Source: Comamonadaceae bacterium (GTDB taxonomy: Bacteria; Pseudomonadota; Gammaproteobacteria; Burkholderiales; Burkholderiaceae_C). From it: a stretch of DNA of 12,407 nucleotides. This document shows positions 1 through 7,335 of the stretch, in pieces. The notes under the pieces were generated by a model. It worked only from the letters and a program-made list of their open reading frames with translations, searched no databases and was not told the DNA's origin. The stretch's first letter is position 1. Each line of letters opens with the position of its first letter. The translations under genes were made by a program, and so were the position numbers. The stretch lies in the NCBI GenBank assembly GCA_947454585.1, contig CANGML010000028.1:1-12407 (forward strand), read 5' to 3'.

Positions 1-2616
1 GGCATATCGTCCTATCGCTTGAGCAATGGTTTCAAAATCATCTTGATCCCTTTTTCTTCTGCCAGCAACACGCGGGTCGAGTTACTCGTGAAGTCGGGTA
101 GCAAATTTGAAGGCTATGGCGAAACTGGCATGGCCCACTTACTGGAGCATATGCTGTTCAAGGGGGCAGGCAAACGCAAAAATATCAAAGATGATCTGAC
201 CAAGTTAGGGGCTAGCTACAACGGGACCACGACTTCAGATCGGACAAATTACTTTGAAACTGTTGACGCTGACCCGAACAAGATTGACGAACTTATTCGT
301 ATTGAAGCTGATCGTTTCATTCGAGCGCGATTCACCGCAAAAGATCTTGCGACTGAGATGACGGTGGTTCGAAATGAGTTGGAAAACTCAGAGCGCGAGC
401 CAGCACAACTTGTCATGAGCACGTTGGCGAGAAATAGCTTTAACTGGCATGGTTACGCAAGAGCAACCATCGGTGCACGCAGTGACATCGAAGCGACGAC
501 ATTTCGAGCGCTCCAAGGCTTTCATCGAAAGCACTACCGTCCCGATAATGCCGCCCTTATCATTTCAGGCAGCTTTGACAAAGGGCGAGTGCTTGCCTTG
601 GCCTCTGCGTTGTTTGGCGTCGCTAAAAATCCTTCACTCGATAAGCCTGCTAACCATACCGTTGACACACCACAGTCAGTCACCAACAGGAGTGAGTTGT
701 ATCTCTCCAAAGCGACGACATTGGTTGCCAGCGCTTGGAAGCTACCAAGCTTAAAACAGAGAGATGTTCACGCGCTTGATTTGGCAGCAACCGCCATTTG
801 CGACCCCGACTGGGGGAGTCTGAGGAAAGAACTCGTTCTCGAGAAAAAACTAGCATTGTCGGCAAGTTGCTCTACATCGGCAGAGGCGGATTACAGCCGC
901 TTGATTGCGTTTGCACGCGCAGGCCAGAGCGCCAATGCGCAAGATATATCAACCGCTTTAAACAAACACATCGAAGAAGCAGCAGCTCGCGGGGTTACCC
1001 AAGCGCAGTTAGAACGCGCACGCTTGTCTGAACTCAACGCGTTTGAACGCGCCTTGGACTCTCACGATGTGATCGCGAACTTTGTTTCTGATTTTGAAGT
1101 CGCGGGCGACTGGCGACTATTTTTATGGACCCGAGATGTCGTCAAGTCCGTGACGCTCGATGAGGCGAATCAAGCGTTGAAAAAATGGGTGGTACCGACC
1201 AACAGGGCAGAGGTGCTGTTGAGGCATTCAAATGCGTTGCCTCCCCTCGAATGGCCCAAGCCTACCGATGGGAAAACCTTGGTTGAAGGGCAGACCTGGC
1301 CTAGCATCTTTTCTTCAGCCGATGCGCCTCCAAAAAGCCTACTGGAGCTATCAAAATCTACGAAGCGCTTTGAGCTTGACGGCCAAAGGGCGCAAGCGGC
1401 ACTCATCACGCGCAAGGCTCAGGGTGACAAGGTCTGGTTGATGATGGAGAACGACTATGGGACGCCAGCATCGCTTGTGCATCGAAAAGCCGCCTGTGAT
1501 GCGGCAAGTGCCCTCATGAAGTTTGGTGGTCAGGGACTTGACCGTGATGCGCTTGCATCGCGCATGGAAAAACTGCAGGTGAATTGGGCGCTTAATTTGT
1601 CGGGTATCTCCTTAGAGGCCCCGCGTCAAAATTTAGACGAGGCCTTCAAGACCTTATTTTCTGTATGGATGAATCCAGATTTGCCTGTGCTTGAGTTCGA
1701 GCGATACAAGTCTGCACAAATTGCAGCGTATGAAGCAGCCATGAGGAACCCCATCAGGGTTGCAGACAACGAGGTTCGCCTGCGCTTTGATAACTACCCC
1801 GATGGGCATTGGAGCAAACCCAGAAGTTTTGAGGCCTTGGTTGAGGAGGCAAAAAACCTCTCTTATCAAGACGTTCAGCGTTGCAGCAACGACTTTGCGC
1901 ACCTTGCGCACACGCGTATGGGCGTCGTTGGCCATGTGGATGTAGAAACGGTGAAGGCCCTGTGGGCAAAAACGGGTGCCACTGCGTTGGTGAAGAAAAC
2001 CTTTGAACGCGTGCCAAGCCCCAGTGCGCCGACCTCTGTGGACGTCACGCCCATCAAAGTAGCGATGGCAGATACATCGAATGCCAAGGTGACGGGTACA
2101 GCTGTTCTGGCGATCAATAGCAAATCAAAGGACTTCCCAGCGCTTCAGCTGGCGATCAATGCGATGGGTGGGAATTCAAGTAGCCTGATTTGGCGGCAAC
2201 TCAGAGAGACGCAAGGGTTGGCCTATTCGGCGGGAATGTATGTCGCCACATCGTCATTTGATGATCGCTCAACGGTTCAACTCTTCGCGACGTCGTCTAG
2301 CGGCAACGCAGAGAAGGCCTTGGCTAGTTTGCAAGCTGTGCTGGCAAAAGTTCTGGCAGAAGGTTTTTCCCCGCAACAGATCAAACAAGCGAAGGACGCT
2401 TGGAAGGAAAAACGAAAGACATTTTTGGGTGTTGAGCGAGACTTTGTGTCGACGCTTTCTGATTCGCTGTATGACGGGTACGACTTTGCGGAGATGGCTT
2501 TGTTTGACGACAAGATTTCAGCGGTGGATCATGAGCAGGCTTCAAGGGCCATTCGTCAATATATCAAGCCGTCATCCATTGTTTGGTCAAGAGGGACAGG
2601 CCTTGTCAGTCCATAG
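1..2616 (+). CDS. M16 family zinc metallopeptidase (pitrilysin/insulinase-like), 5' end missing
   Basis: The reading frame is open from base 1, so the start codon and any signal peptide lie to the left of the window. The TTG at base 19 is internal: the residues before it (SYRLSNGF) match the usual start of an M16 domain. The inverted zinc motif HxxEH is HLLEH at bases 136-150. The likely third ligand is a Glu about 76 residues later in the segment VVRNELE. The protein shows the two-lobed M16 layout: an N-terminal active half, then a second half that lacks HxxEH but carries the family's RQLRETQGLAYS segment near bases 2194-2229. At least 871 residues are visible, a normal length for single-chain two-lobed M16 proteins. 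Members cleave peptides in an enclosed chamber, and bacterial forms of this type are often periplasmic; that location cannot be checked here. The gene ends 74 bp before umuD and has no evident link to the SOS operon. Confidence 0.93.
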   Translation, partial: GISSYRLSNGFKIILIPFSSASNTRVELLVKSGSKFEGYGETGMAHLLEHMLFKGAGKRKNIKDDLTKLGASYNGTTTSDRTNYFETVDADPNKIDELIRIEADRFIRARFTAKDLATEMTVVRNELENSEREPAQLVMSTLARNSFNWHGYARATIGARSDIEATTFRALQGFHRKHYRPDNAALIISGSFDKGRVLALASALFGVAKNPSLDKPANHTVDTPQSVTNRSELYLSKATTLVASAWKLPSLKQRDVHALDLAATAICDPDWGSLRKELVLEKKLALSASCSTSAEADYSRLIAFARAGQSANAQDISTALNKHIEEAAARGVTQAQLERARLSELNAFERALDSHDVIANFVSDFEVAGDWRLFLWTRDVVKSVTLDEANQALKKWVVPTNRAEVLLRHSNALPPLEWPKPTDGKTLVEGQTWPSIFSSADAPPKSLLELSKSTKRFELDGQRAQAALITRKAQGDKVWLMMENDYGTPASLVHRKAACDAASALMKFGGQGLDRDALASRMEKLQVNWALNLSGISLEAPRQNLDEAFKTLFSVWMNPDLPVLEFERYKSAQIAAYEAAMRNPIRVADNEVRLRFDNYPDGHWSKPRSFEALVEEAKNLSYQDVQRCSNDFAHLAHTRMGVVGHVDVETVKALWAKTGATALVKKTFERVPSPSAPTSVDVTPIKVAMADTSNAKVTGTAVLAINSKSKDFPALQLAINAMGGNSSSLIWRQLRETQGLAYSAGMYVATSSFDDRSTVQLFATSSSGNAEKALASLQAVLAKVLAEGFSPQQIKQAKDAWKEKRKTFLGVERDFVSTLSDSLYDGYDFAEMALFDDKISAVDHEQASRAIRQYIKPSSIVWSRGTGLVSP

Positions 2617-2659
2617 TTGATCGTGGCGTGCGGGCGTGAGGTTCGTATAAAAACTACAA

Positions 2660-2679
2660 TACTGTTTATTTATACAGTA
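2660..2679 (+). promoter_or_regulatory. LexA-binding SOS box upstream of umuD
   Basis: The 20-bp site TACTGTTTATTTATACAGTA contains CTG-N10-CAG with TACTG/CAGTA arms. It differs from the E. coli consensus (TACTGTATATATATACAGTA) at 2 of 20 positions. It ends 11 bp before the umuD start codon, and its last two bases are the first two of a TATAAT -10 element. Bound LexA should therefore block RNA polymerase directly. No second SOS box was noticed in the window. Confidence 0.93.
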
Positions 2680-2683
2680 TAAT
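2678..2683 (+). promoter_or_regulatory. -10 element of the umuD-cho-umuC promoter
   Basis: A perfect TATAAT overlaps the right end of the LexA box. A start site 6-8 bp downstream would fall at about 2689-2691, on or next to the umuD ATG, so the mRNA may be leaderless or nearly so. No good -35 hexamer stands at 16-18 bp spacing; TACAAT at 2655-2660 is a poor match. A second AT-rich hexamer, TATAAA at 2646-2651, could act as an alternative -10 and would give a leader of about 33 nt containing the LexA box. Confidence 0.65.
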
Positions 2684-2690
2684 AGATTTT

Positions 2691-3131
2691 ATGGAAAAAA
2701 CGTCATTTTCATCAGACCAGCCGGTTTTAGTTGAGGTCAGCCCGATGTGGCTGGATGTATGTGGCTGGCAAGTCCCCGCAGGATTTCCTTCGCCAGCGGC
2801 GGACCATACGGAAGAGCGCATCGACCTGAACAAGCAGCTCATCCGCAATAAGGCGGCGACGTACATCTTCAGGGTCAAGGGAGACTCGATGATCGGAGCG
2901 GGCATCTATGAAGGCGATGCACTGCTGGTCGACCGCAGCATAGACCCCAAGCACAACCACATTGTGGTAGCTCAACTGAACAACGAGTTCACCGTCAAGC
3001 GTCTGTACCGTCGTGGTGGGGTGGTCAAGCTGATCGCAGAAAACCCCATTTACCCACCGAGGCCCATCAAGGAAGAAGATGACTTTGTCGTGTGGGGCGT
3101 GGTGACCAACAATATTCATAAGTTGTGCTGA
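2691..3131 (+). CDS. umuD: UmuD: SOS-induced, self-cleaving subunit of DNA polymerase V (S24 peptidase fold)
   Basis: The 146-residue protein has the UmuD/LexA C-terminal fold. The family's AGFPSPAAD segment contains the expected self-cleavage site, Ala30-Gly31. The Ser-Lys dyad is Ser66 in GDSM and Lys103 in FTVKRL, corresponding to E. coli Ser60 and Lys97. IDLN and GDALLVDRSI also match the family. In the known system, RecA filaments on single-stranded DNA trigger cleavage, and the UmuD' dimer joins UmuC to form the translesion polymerase. The N-terminal arm to be removed is 30 residues, against 24 in E. coli, and the site is Ala-Gly as in LexA rather than Cys-Gly as in E. coli UmuD. The ATG at 2691 has no Shine-Dalgarno sequence but sits just after the SOS promoter. 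It is the first gene of a three-gene operon; the next start codon is 3 bp after its stop. Confidence 0.95.
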   Translation: MEKTSFSSDQPVLVEVSPMWLDVCGWQVPAGFPSPAADHTEERIDLNKQLIRNKAATYIFRVKGDSMIGAGIYEGDALLVDRSIDPKHNHIVVAQLNNEFTVKRLYRRGGVVKLIAENPIYPPRPIKEEDDFVVWGVVTNNIHKLC

Positions 3132-3134
3132 GCG

Positions 3135-3953
3135 ATGGTGATTGGCGACGCAAGCATTGCTGCATTACCTCGCACCTCGGGTGTTTACATTTTCCAAGGC
3201 GAGGGCACGTTGCCCTTGTACATTGGCAAGAGCGTGGACATCCGCAGTCGGGTCATGAGTCACCTCAGGACACCTGATGAAGCTCGCATGATGGCCCAGA
3301 CGCGCCGTATTGACTTCATTGAGACGGCGGGGGAAATTGGGGCGTTATTGCTGGAGTCGCGCATGATCAAAGAACAAAGTCCATTGTTCAATCAGCGCCT
3401 GCGCCGCATCAAAACGCTGTGTTCTGTTCGTGTGCTTCAAACAGCCGCAGGGGCTGTGCCTGAGATCGTGGACAGCAAGTCCGTCAACCTAGGGTCTACG
3501 CCCGCGCTGTATGGGTTGTTCTCATCTGCCCACTCGGCGAATGCCAAGTTGAAAGAGCTTGCACAGCAGCACCTGCTGTGTCTGTCGGTTCTGGGGTTGG
3601 AGAAGACCTCCAAGCGCGGTTGCTTTGGCTTGCAGATCAAAACCTGCCTTGGTGCATGCGTGGGCAAGGAGGATCGTCACACCCACGATGCGCGACTATT
3701 GTCAGCCTTGGTCGACTTGCAAGTGGAGGTGTGGCCGTTCAGTGGTTCTGTCGATCTCGTCGAAGAGAGGGATGGCTGGATTCAAAGGCACAGAGTGAAT
3801 AACTGGTGTTACTTGGGTACACAGTGCTCTAAGACCGGTGAAAAGAGCAAGCTGCCGGAGTTGAAGCCGCATGAATTTGACTTAGATAGTTACAAGATAT
3901 TGGTCAAGCCCCTCATGCTCGGTCACGTGAAAGTTGAAGTTGTTGACCCATGA
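3135..3953 (+). CDS. GIY-YIG endonuclease, Cho/UvrC N-terminal type, inside the umuDC operon
   Basis: The 272-residue protein carries a full GIY-YIG domain at residues 10-90: GVY at 16-18, YIGKS at 29-33, Arg37/Arg39 in the catalytic helix, Glu74 in ALLLE as the metal-binding acid, and PLFN ending at Asn86. A cysteine cluster follows at 149, 163, 171 and 175. Its C-x7-C-x3-C core matches the UvrC/Cho region just after the nuclease domain, which in UvrC is reported to hold an iron-sulfur cluster. The protein ends without the UvrC RNase H-like and helix-hairpin-helix regions, so it resembles Cho (YdjQ), which makes the 3' incision in nucleotide excision repair and is itself SOS-induced in E. 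coli. It starts 3 bp after umuD and shares ATGA with umuC, so translation is probably coupled. True orthology to E. coli cho is uncertain, hence no symbol. A more specialised role alongside DNA polymerase V is possible. Confidence 0.88.
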   Translation: MVIGDASIAALPRTSGVYIFQGEGTLPLYIGKSVDIRSRVMSHLRTPDEARMMAQTRRIDFIETAGEIGALLLESRMIKEQSPLFNQRLRRIKTLCSVRVLQTAAGAVPEIVDSKSVNLGSTPALYGLFSSAHSANAKLKELAQQHLLCLSVLGLEKTSKRGCFGLQIKTCLGACVGKEDRHTHDARLLSALVDLQVEVWPFSGSVDLVEERDGWIQRHRVNNWCYLGTQCSKTGEKSKLPELKPHEFDLDSYKILVKPLMLGHVKVEVVDP

Positions 3954-5212
3954 CGCCGCAGATTGCCTTGGTGGACTGCAACAACTTTTATGTCAGCTGT
4001 GAGCGCGTCTTCCGTCCTGACTTAAAAAACGTGCCGGTGGTCGTGCTGTCCAACAACGATGGCTGTGTCGTGTCGCGTTCTAACGAAGCGAAGGACTTGG
4101 GCGTCAAGATGGGACAGCCTTGGTTTGAATGCAAGGCGCTGGCGGAGACCCACGGTATTCTGGCGCTGAGTTCTAACTACGCCTTGTACGCAGACCTCTC
4201 CAACAGGGTCATGTCGATACTGGGTGACTACTCGCCAAGGCACGAGGTGTATTCGATTGATGAATGTTTTGTTGATCTCACGGGGACGCCGAAGCTGCGA
4301 GACGTGAGTTATGCCATGCGCGAGCGTGTCATCGCCTGGACGGGGATCCCCGTGTGCGTAGGCATTGGCCCGACCAAGACGCTGGCCAAACTGGCCAATC
4401 ACATCGCCAAGAAGCATCCCAGGTCAAAGGGCGTTTTCAACTACAACGACTTAACGCAGGCGCAACAAGACAAATTGCTCAACCAGATAGAGGTGGGCGA
4501 GGTTTGGGGCGTTGGGCGAAGGATTTCAGCGCGGTTGGCCGAGCATGGCATCCACACCGTTCAACACTTACGCATTGCCCACGCGGCCACCTTGCGCGCC
4601 GAGTTTGGCGTCGTGTTGGAGAAGACGCAGCGAGAACTCCAAGGCATGGCCTGCATCGACTTGCAAGAGGTCGTGCCAGATAAGCAGCACATCGTGAGCA
4701 GCCGCTCTTTTGGTCACACGGTGCGAGATTTAGCGGTCCTAAAAGATGCCATGAGCACCTTCGTGGCCAATGCGTGCGCCAAGCTACGGGCCCAAGGCTC
4801 TCACGCGTCGTTGATACAGGTCTTTTTGCGCACCAATCGCTTCAGGAATGACTTGCCGCAATACAACCCATCTTTCACCTTGCCATTGCCGCAACCGACC
4901 AATGACAGTTTGGTGGTGAACCGTTGGGCGGATTACCTGGTGGGACGCTTGTTCAAGCCTGGGTATGACTACAAGAAGGCGGGGATCATGCTTGGCGAGA
5001 TCAGGCCTGTCGGCCAGTACCAGGCTGATTGGCTAGAGCCGACGCAAGCCACTGACACGAGGTTGATGGATGCACTGGATGGGTTGAACCGGCGGTTTGG
5101 TCGGGGAACAGTGAAGGTATCCACCCAAGGTGCGCACCAAGGTTGGCAAATGCGGCAAGAGCGGAAGTCCCCAAGTTACACCACTGATTGGGGCGCTATC
5201 CCTGTGATTTAA
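3950..5212 (+). CDS. umuC: UmuC: catalytic subunit of DNA polymerase V (Y-family translesion polymerase)
   Basis: At 420 residues it is almost the same length as E. coli UmuC (422) and collinear with it. Palm-domain metal ligands are Asp9 in VDCNNFY and Asp104-Glu105 in YSIDECFVDL. Tyr14 is at the steric-gate position that excludes ribonucleotides (Tyr11 in E. coli). Family segments include LSNNDGCVVSRS, SSNYALYADLSNRVM, GIGPTKTLAKLANH and WGVGRR, then the little-finger domain and a UmuC-type C-terminus (SPSYTT). Where E. coli UmuC carries its beta-clamp peptide QLNLF, this protein has QADWL (358-362), a plausible but degenerate clamp site. The enzyme inserts nucleotides opposite damaged bases with low fidelity once assembled with UmuD' and activated by RecA. 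The start overlaps the nuclease stop in ATGA with no clear ribosome site, so reinitiation is likely. No convincing terminator was seen after the gene. Confidence 0.96.
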   Translation: MTPQIALVDCNNFYVSCERVFRPDLKNVPVVVLSNNDGCVVSRSNEAKDLGVKMGQPWFECKALAETHGILALSSNYALYADLSNRVMSILGDYSPRHEVYSIDECFVDLTGTPKLRDVSYAMRERVIAWTGIPVCVGIGPTKTLAKLANHIAKKHPRSKGVFNYNDLTQAQQDKLLNQIEVGEVWGVGRRISARLAEHGIHTVQHLRIAHAATLRAEFGVVLEKTQRELQGMACIDLQEVVPDKQHIVSSRSFGHTVRDLAVLKDAMSTFVANACAKLRAQGSHASLIQVFLRTNRFRNDLPQYNPSFTLPLPQPTNDSLVVNRWADYLVGRLFKPGYDYKKAGIMLGEIRPVGQYQADWLEPTQATDTRLMDALDGLNRRFGRGTVKVSTQGAHQGWQMRQERKSPSYTTDWGAIPVI

Positions 5213-5383
5213 GTTATCCAACACTCATGCCGATACCAAGATGTGGCTTGTATGGGATTTTCCTTGCTGGTGAGTTATGTACTACTTGCAAAAAATACGC
5301 TAAGTACTTGCTTTGAATGCATTTTTTTAAACAAATAAACAACAATGAGCCTTCAGAAATGTAGTTTTTGTCAGTTTATTGGC

Positions 5384-5401
5384 TAAAATGAAATGAAGGA
5401 G
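5384..5401 (+). promoter_or_regulatory. Possible -10 element and strong ribosome binding site for the bactofilin operon
   Basis: The 194-bp gap between umuC and the first bactofilin gene is clearly more AT-rich than its flanks, as expected for a promoter region. TAAAAT at 5384-5389 could be a -10 element, but no convincing -35 was found at normal spacing, so the promoter call is weak. AAGGAG at 5396-5401, 5 nt before the ATG at 5407, is a clear Shine-Dalgarno sequence and the best one noticed in the window. It settles that start codon and suggests high translation of the first bactofilin. The rest of the gap shows no gene, and no hairpin followed by a T-run that would terminate the umu operon. 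Confidence 0.5.
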
Positions 5402-5406
5402 TCCAT

Positions 5407-5778
5407 ATGTCTAATCAATCTGATTCGCTCGAAAGTGTTGTTATCGGTGACGGCGTCGTCGTCAAAGGTACGTTCACTGTGCCTTCAAAAGCCATCATTA
5501 ATGGTGTGATTGAAGGTGATTTAACTGCAGAAGAGGTTTTGATCGGCCCAACAGGCAAGATCACGGGCCGCGTTTCTGCCAAAGTTATTGATGTTCGTGG
5601 TCAACTCCACAACACCATCATTTCTGAGAAAAGCTTGATCGTTCGCTCCACCGGCAAGATTGCTGGCAAGGTTCAGTACTCAGAAATTGAGATTGAAAAA
5701 GGCGGCGAAATCGAAGGTACTTTGAGCCAAGACGCTAACGGCCCTGTGGTCAATGTTGGCGGCTCAACTGCTGCTTAA
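5407..5778 (+). CDS. Bactofilin (polymer-forming cytoskeletal protein), short form
   Basis: The 123-residue protein is mostly one bactofilin domain (residues about 9-108). It consists of short repeats of alternating hydrophobic residues with glycine turns (VVIGDGVVVKGTF, INGVIEGDL, GKITGRVSAKVIDVRG, GKIAGKVQYSEIEIEKGG), the pattern of a right-handed beta-helix. The tails are very short, as usual for bactofilins. These proteins self-assemble into nucleotide-independent filaments, often at the inner membrane, where they localise cell-wall enzymes and affect shape or appendages. The start is set by an AAGGAG site 5 nt upstream. Its N-terminus (MSNQSD) lacks the MF-K-K membrane-targeting pattern seen in the second bactofilin, so it may be soluble or recruited by its partner. 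It is the first of four same-strand genes; the M23 peptidase gene begins 14 bp later. Confidence 0.93.
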   Translation: MSNQSDSLESVVIGDGVVVKGTFTVPSKAIINGVIEGDLTAEEVLIGPTGKITGRVSAKVIDVRGQLHNTIISEKSLIVRSTGKIAGKVQYSEIEIEKGGEIEGTLSQDANGPVVNVGGSTAA

Positions 5779-5792
5779 TTCTCCGCACTTAG

Positions 5793-6833
5793 ATGTTCCG
5801 CCGTATCGTTACTGCCGCTCGTCTTGTCCCTGGACTTGTGTCCAGCGGCTGGACGCGTCAGTACGAGGACGCGAAGATCATTCTTGAGCAAAACGGGGAT
5901 CTTCACTACCTGAACATCAGTGCCCGTGTCCAGCGCATTTTTGTGCGTGGGGGCATCTTGGCTACCGGCGTCATGTTGTTGTCGATTCTCATTTTGCTCG
6001 TCACCAGCGTCAATTTGATGCTCAGTCGTGCCAAGCTGGAGCGTTCGCATGAAGAGGTTTACCGAGCTTTGCTCAGTAGCGCTTCGGACAGCGAAGGGGC
6101 GGAGCAACTGACATTGAATGACGAACAAATGGTGTCACTCGCGCAAACGATTCGTGACCGTGACATGAGCATTCGTCGCTTCGTCGACACCTCCATGGTG
6201 GCGGTTTCGCAAGAAAACGTTTCTATGAAATCGCAGTTGGAAGCATCAGGTTTGACTGAAAAGATCGTCAAGATCATTCAGCAAAATGCAGCCAATGGTG
6301 GTTTCAACTTAGAAGACGATGTCAAGAACAACCCCTTGTTGCGTGGCAAAGTGGCTGATGAGCTGTCAACCAACCGCGGTTTGCGTGAGGTTTTGTATGC
6401 TTTGCCTAGCACCATGCCGGTGCCCAACTACAGCGTGACTTCTGATTTCGGCGTGCGTCGCCATCCTTTGACGGGCCAAACACATTTCCACACGGGCGTG
6501 GATATGCTCAGTCAAACGGGCGACGAAAAGGTCCACCCTGTCAAACCTGGCGTTGTGGTGTTGGCGCAGTTCCATACGCAGTATGGCAATACGGTGGTGG
6601 TGCGCCACACCAATGGCGTGGAATCGCTGTATGCGCATTTGGCCAACATCAACGTGAAATTGGGTGACAAAGTGACCAACGAATCGGTGTTGGGTAATAT
6701 TGGCAGCACAGGTTCATCTTCAACGGGCAAACACCTGCATTTGGAAATTTTGATTGGTGGATATCCAGTCAACCCACAAAAAGTTATACGGACGGCACAA
6801 TATGTTCAACAAATCCAAAACCAACAGCGGTAA
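5793..6833 (+). CDS. Membrane-anchored M23 (LytM) peptidoglycan endopeptidase associated with bactofilins
   Basis: The 346-residue protein has an N-terminal segment of about 52 residues with basic residues (Arg44, Arg48, Arg52) before one transmembrane helix at about 53-73. The positive-inside rule predicts a cytoplasmic N-terminus and periplasmic bulk. A charged, probably helical linker (about 78-200) leads to the LytM domain (about 210-335). All M23 active-site residues are present: zinc ligands His233 and Asp237 (HTGVD) and His316 (HLH), plus catalytic His282 (LYAHL) and His314. It should cut peptide cross-links in peptidoglycan and be catalytically active, not a degenerate activator like NlpD or EnvC. 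Bactofilin-LytM pairs are known elsewhere, such as CcmA-Csd1 in Helicobacter pylori and BacA-LmdC in stalked alphaproteobacteria. By analogy, the cytoplasmic segment is a candidate bactofilin-binding part. No strong ribosome site precedes the ATG. The 3' end overlaps the second bactofilin gene by 32 bp. Confidence 0.93.
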   Translation: MFRRIVTAARLVPGLVSSGWTRQYEDAKIILEQNGDLHYLNISARVQRIFVRGGILATGVMLLSILILLVTSVNLMLSRAKLERSHEEVYRALLSSASDSEGAEQLTLNDEQMVSLAQTIRDRDMSIRRFVDTSMVAVSQENVSMKSQLEASGLTEKIVKIIQQNAANGGFNLEDDVKNNPLLRGKVADELSTNRGLREVLYALPSTMPVPNYSVTSDFGVRRHPLTGQTHFHTGVDMLSQTGDEKVHPVKPGVVVLAQFHTQYGNTVVVRHTNGVESLYAHLANINVKLGDKVTNESVLGNIGSTGSSSTGKHLHLEILIGGYPVNPQKVIRTAQYVQQIQNQQR

Positions 6834-7302
6834 TCTTCCTCAAGATGCGGCTTCAGAGTCCAACCTCGAAGACATTCAAGACGAAGTTGAAGTTGACGCC
6901 GAACAAGCGCCTGAGCAAGCTGTCGTCGCCGCACCTCCTGCAACCCCACTAACTCCAAGAAATAGCATGATGGAAATGATCACAACTACCGCCACTAAGC
7001 CTTCTATTCTGAGCGAGGGCTTCTCTTTCCGTGGTGAGATTGCCGCTAAAGGTGCGATTCATGTGGAAGGTGCCTTGAACGGACAAATCCAAGTGGACGA
7101 GCTCACCATTGGCGCACGCGGTCAAGTCGAAGGCGTGGTGACATGCAGCAGCTTGCATATCAAAGGTAAATTTTCAGGTACGGCCACTTGCAATGAGCTG
7201 ATCGTCACCTCATCCGCGTCAGTGGATGGTCATGTGGTTTATCAAACCTTGTCAGTTCAAAAGGGCGCTTCGATCAAGGGCGAACTGTTGTTGGTCAAGT
7301 AA
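6802..7302 (+). CDS. Second bactofilin, with N-terminal membrane-targeting peptide
   Basis: From the ATG at 6802 the protein is 166 residues. An acidic, Ala/Pro-rich disordered stretch at about 11-65 precedes a bactofilin domain at about 67-164 (SILSEGFSFRGEIAAKGAI, VEGALNGQIQVDELTIG, and similar repeats). It begins MFNKSKTNSG, closely resembling the MFSKQAKS membrane-targeting peptide described for Caulobacter BacA. This supports both this start and attachment to the inner membrane. Upstream in-frame TTG and GTG codons (6754, 6757) lie inside the M23 gene, would bury that peptide, and were rejected. The gene overlaps the end of the M23 gene by 32 bp in another frame, so the two are probably co-translated. 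With the shorter first bactofilin it may form mixed filaments, this one supplying the membrane contact. Mixed filaments are an inference; the bactofilin identity is not in doubt. Confidence 0.92.
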   Translation: MFNKSKTNSGNLPQDAASESNLEDIQDEVEVDAEQAPEQAVVAAPPATPLTPRNSMMEMITTTATKPSILSEGFSFRGEIAAKGAIHVEGALNGQIQVDELTIGARGQVEGVVTCSSLHIKGKFSGTATCNELIVTSSASVDGHVVYQTLSVQKGASIKGELLLVK

Positions 7303-7335
7303 TCAACGCACAACTTCTAGTCACTGCGTTTGTTT

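Noticed and set aside
2727..3119. 130-codon open frame antisense to umuD
   Set aside because: It fully overlaps a clearly recognised gene and its translation shows no family character; likely a codon-bias shadow.
5213..5320. Possible terminator after umuC (for example GTACT ... AGTAC near 5279-5313)
   Set aside because: The stem is only 5 bp, the loop is long and no T-run follows; not a credible intrinsic terminator.
6754..6801. TTG/GTG starts upstream of the second bactofilin ATG
   Set aside because: They lie deep inside the M23 gene and would place residues before the MFNKSK membrane-targeting peptide.
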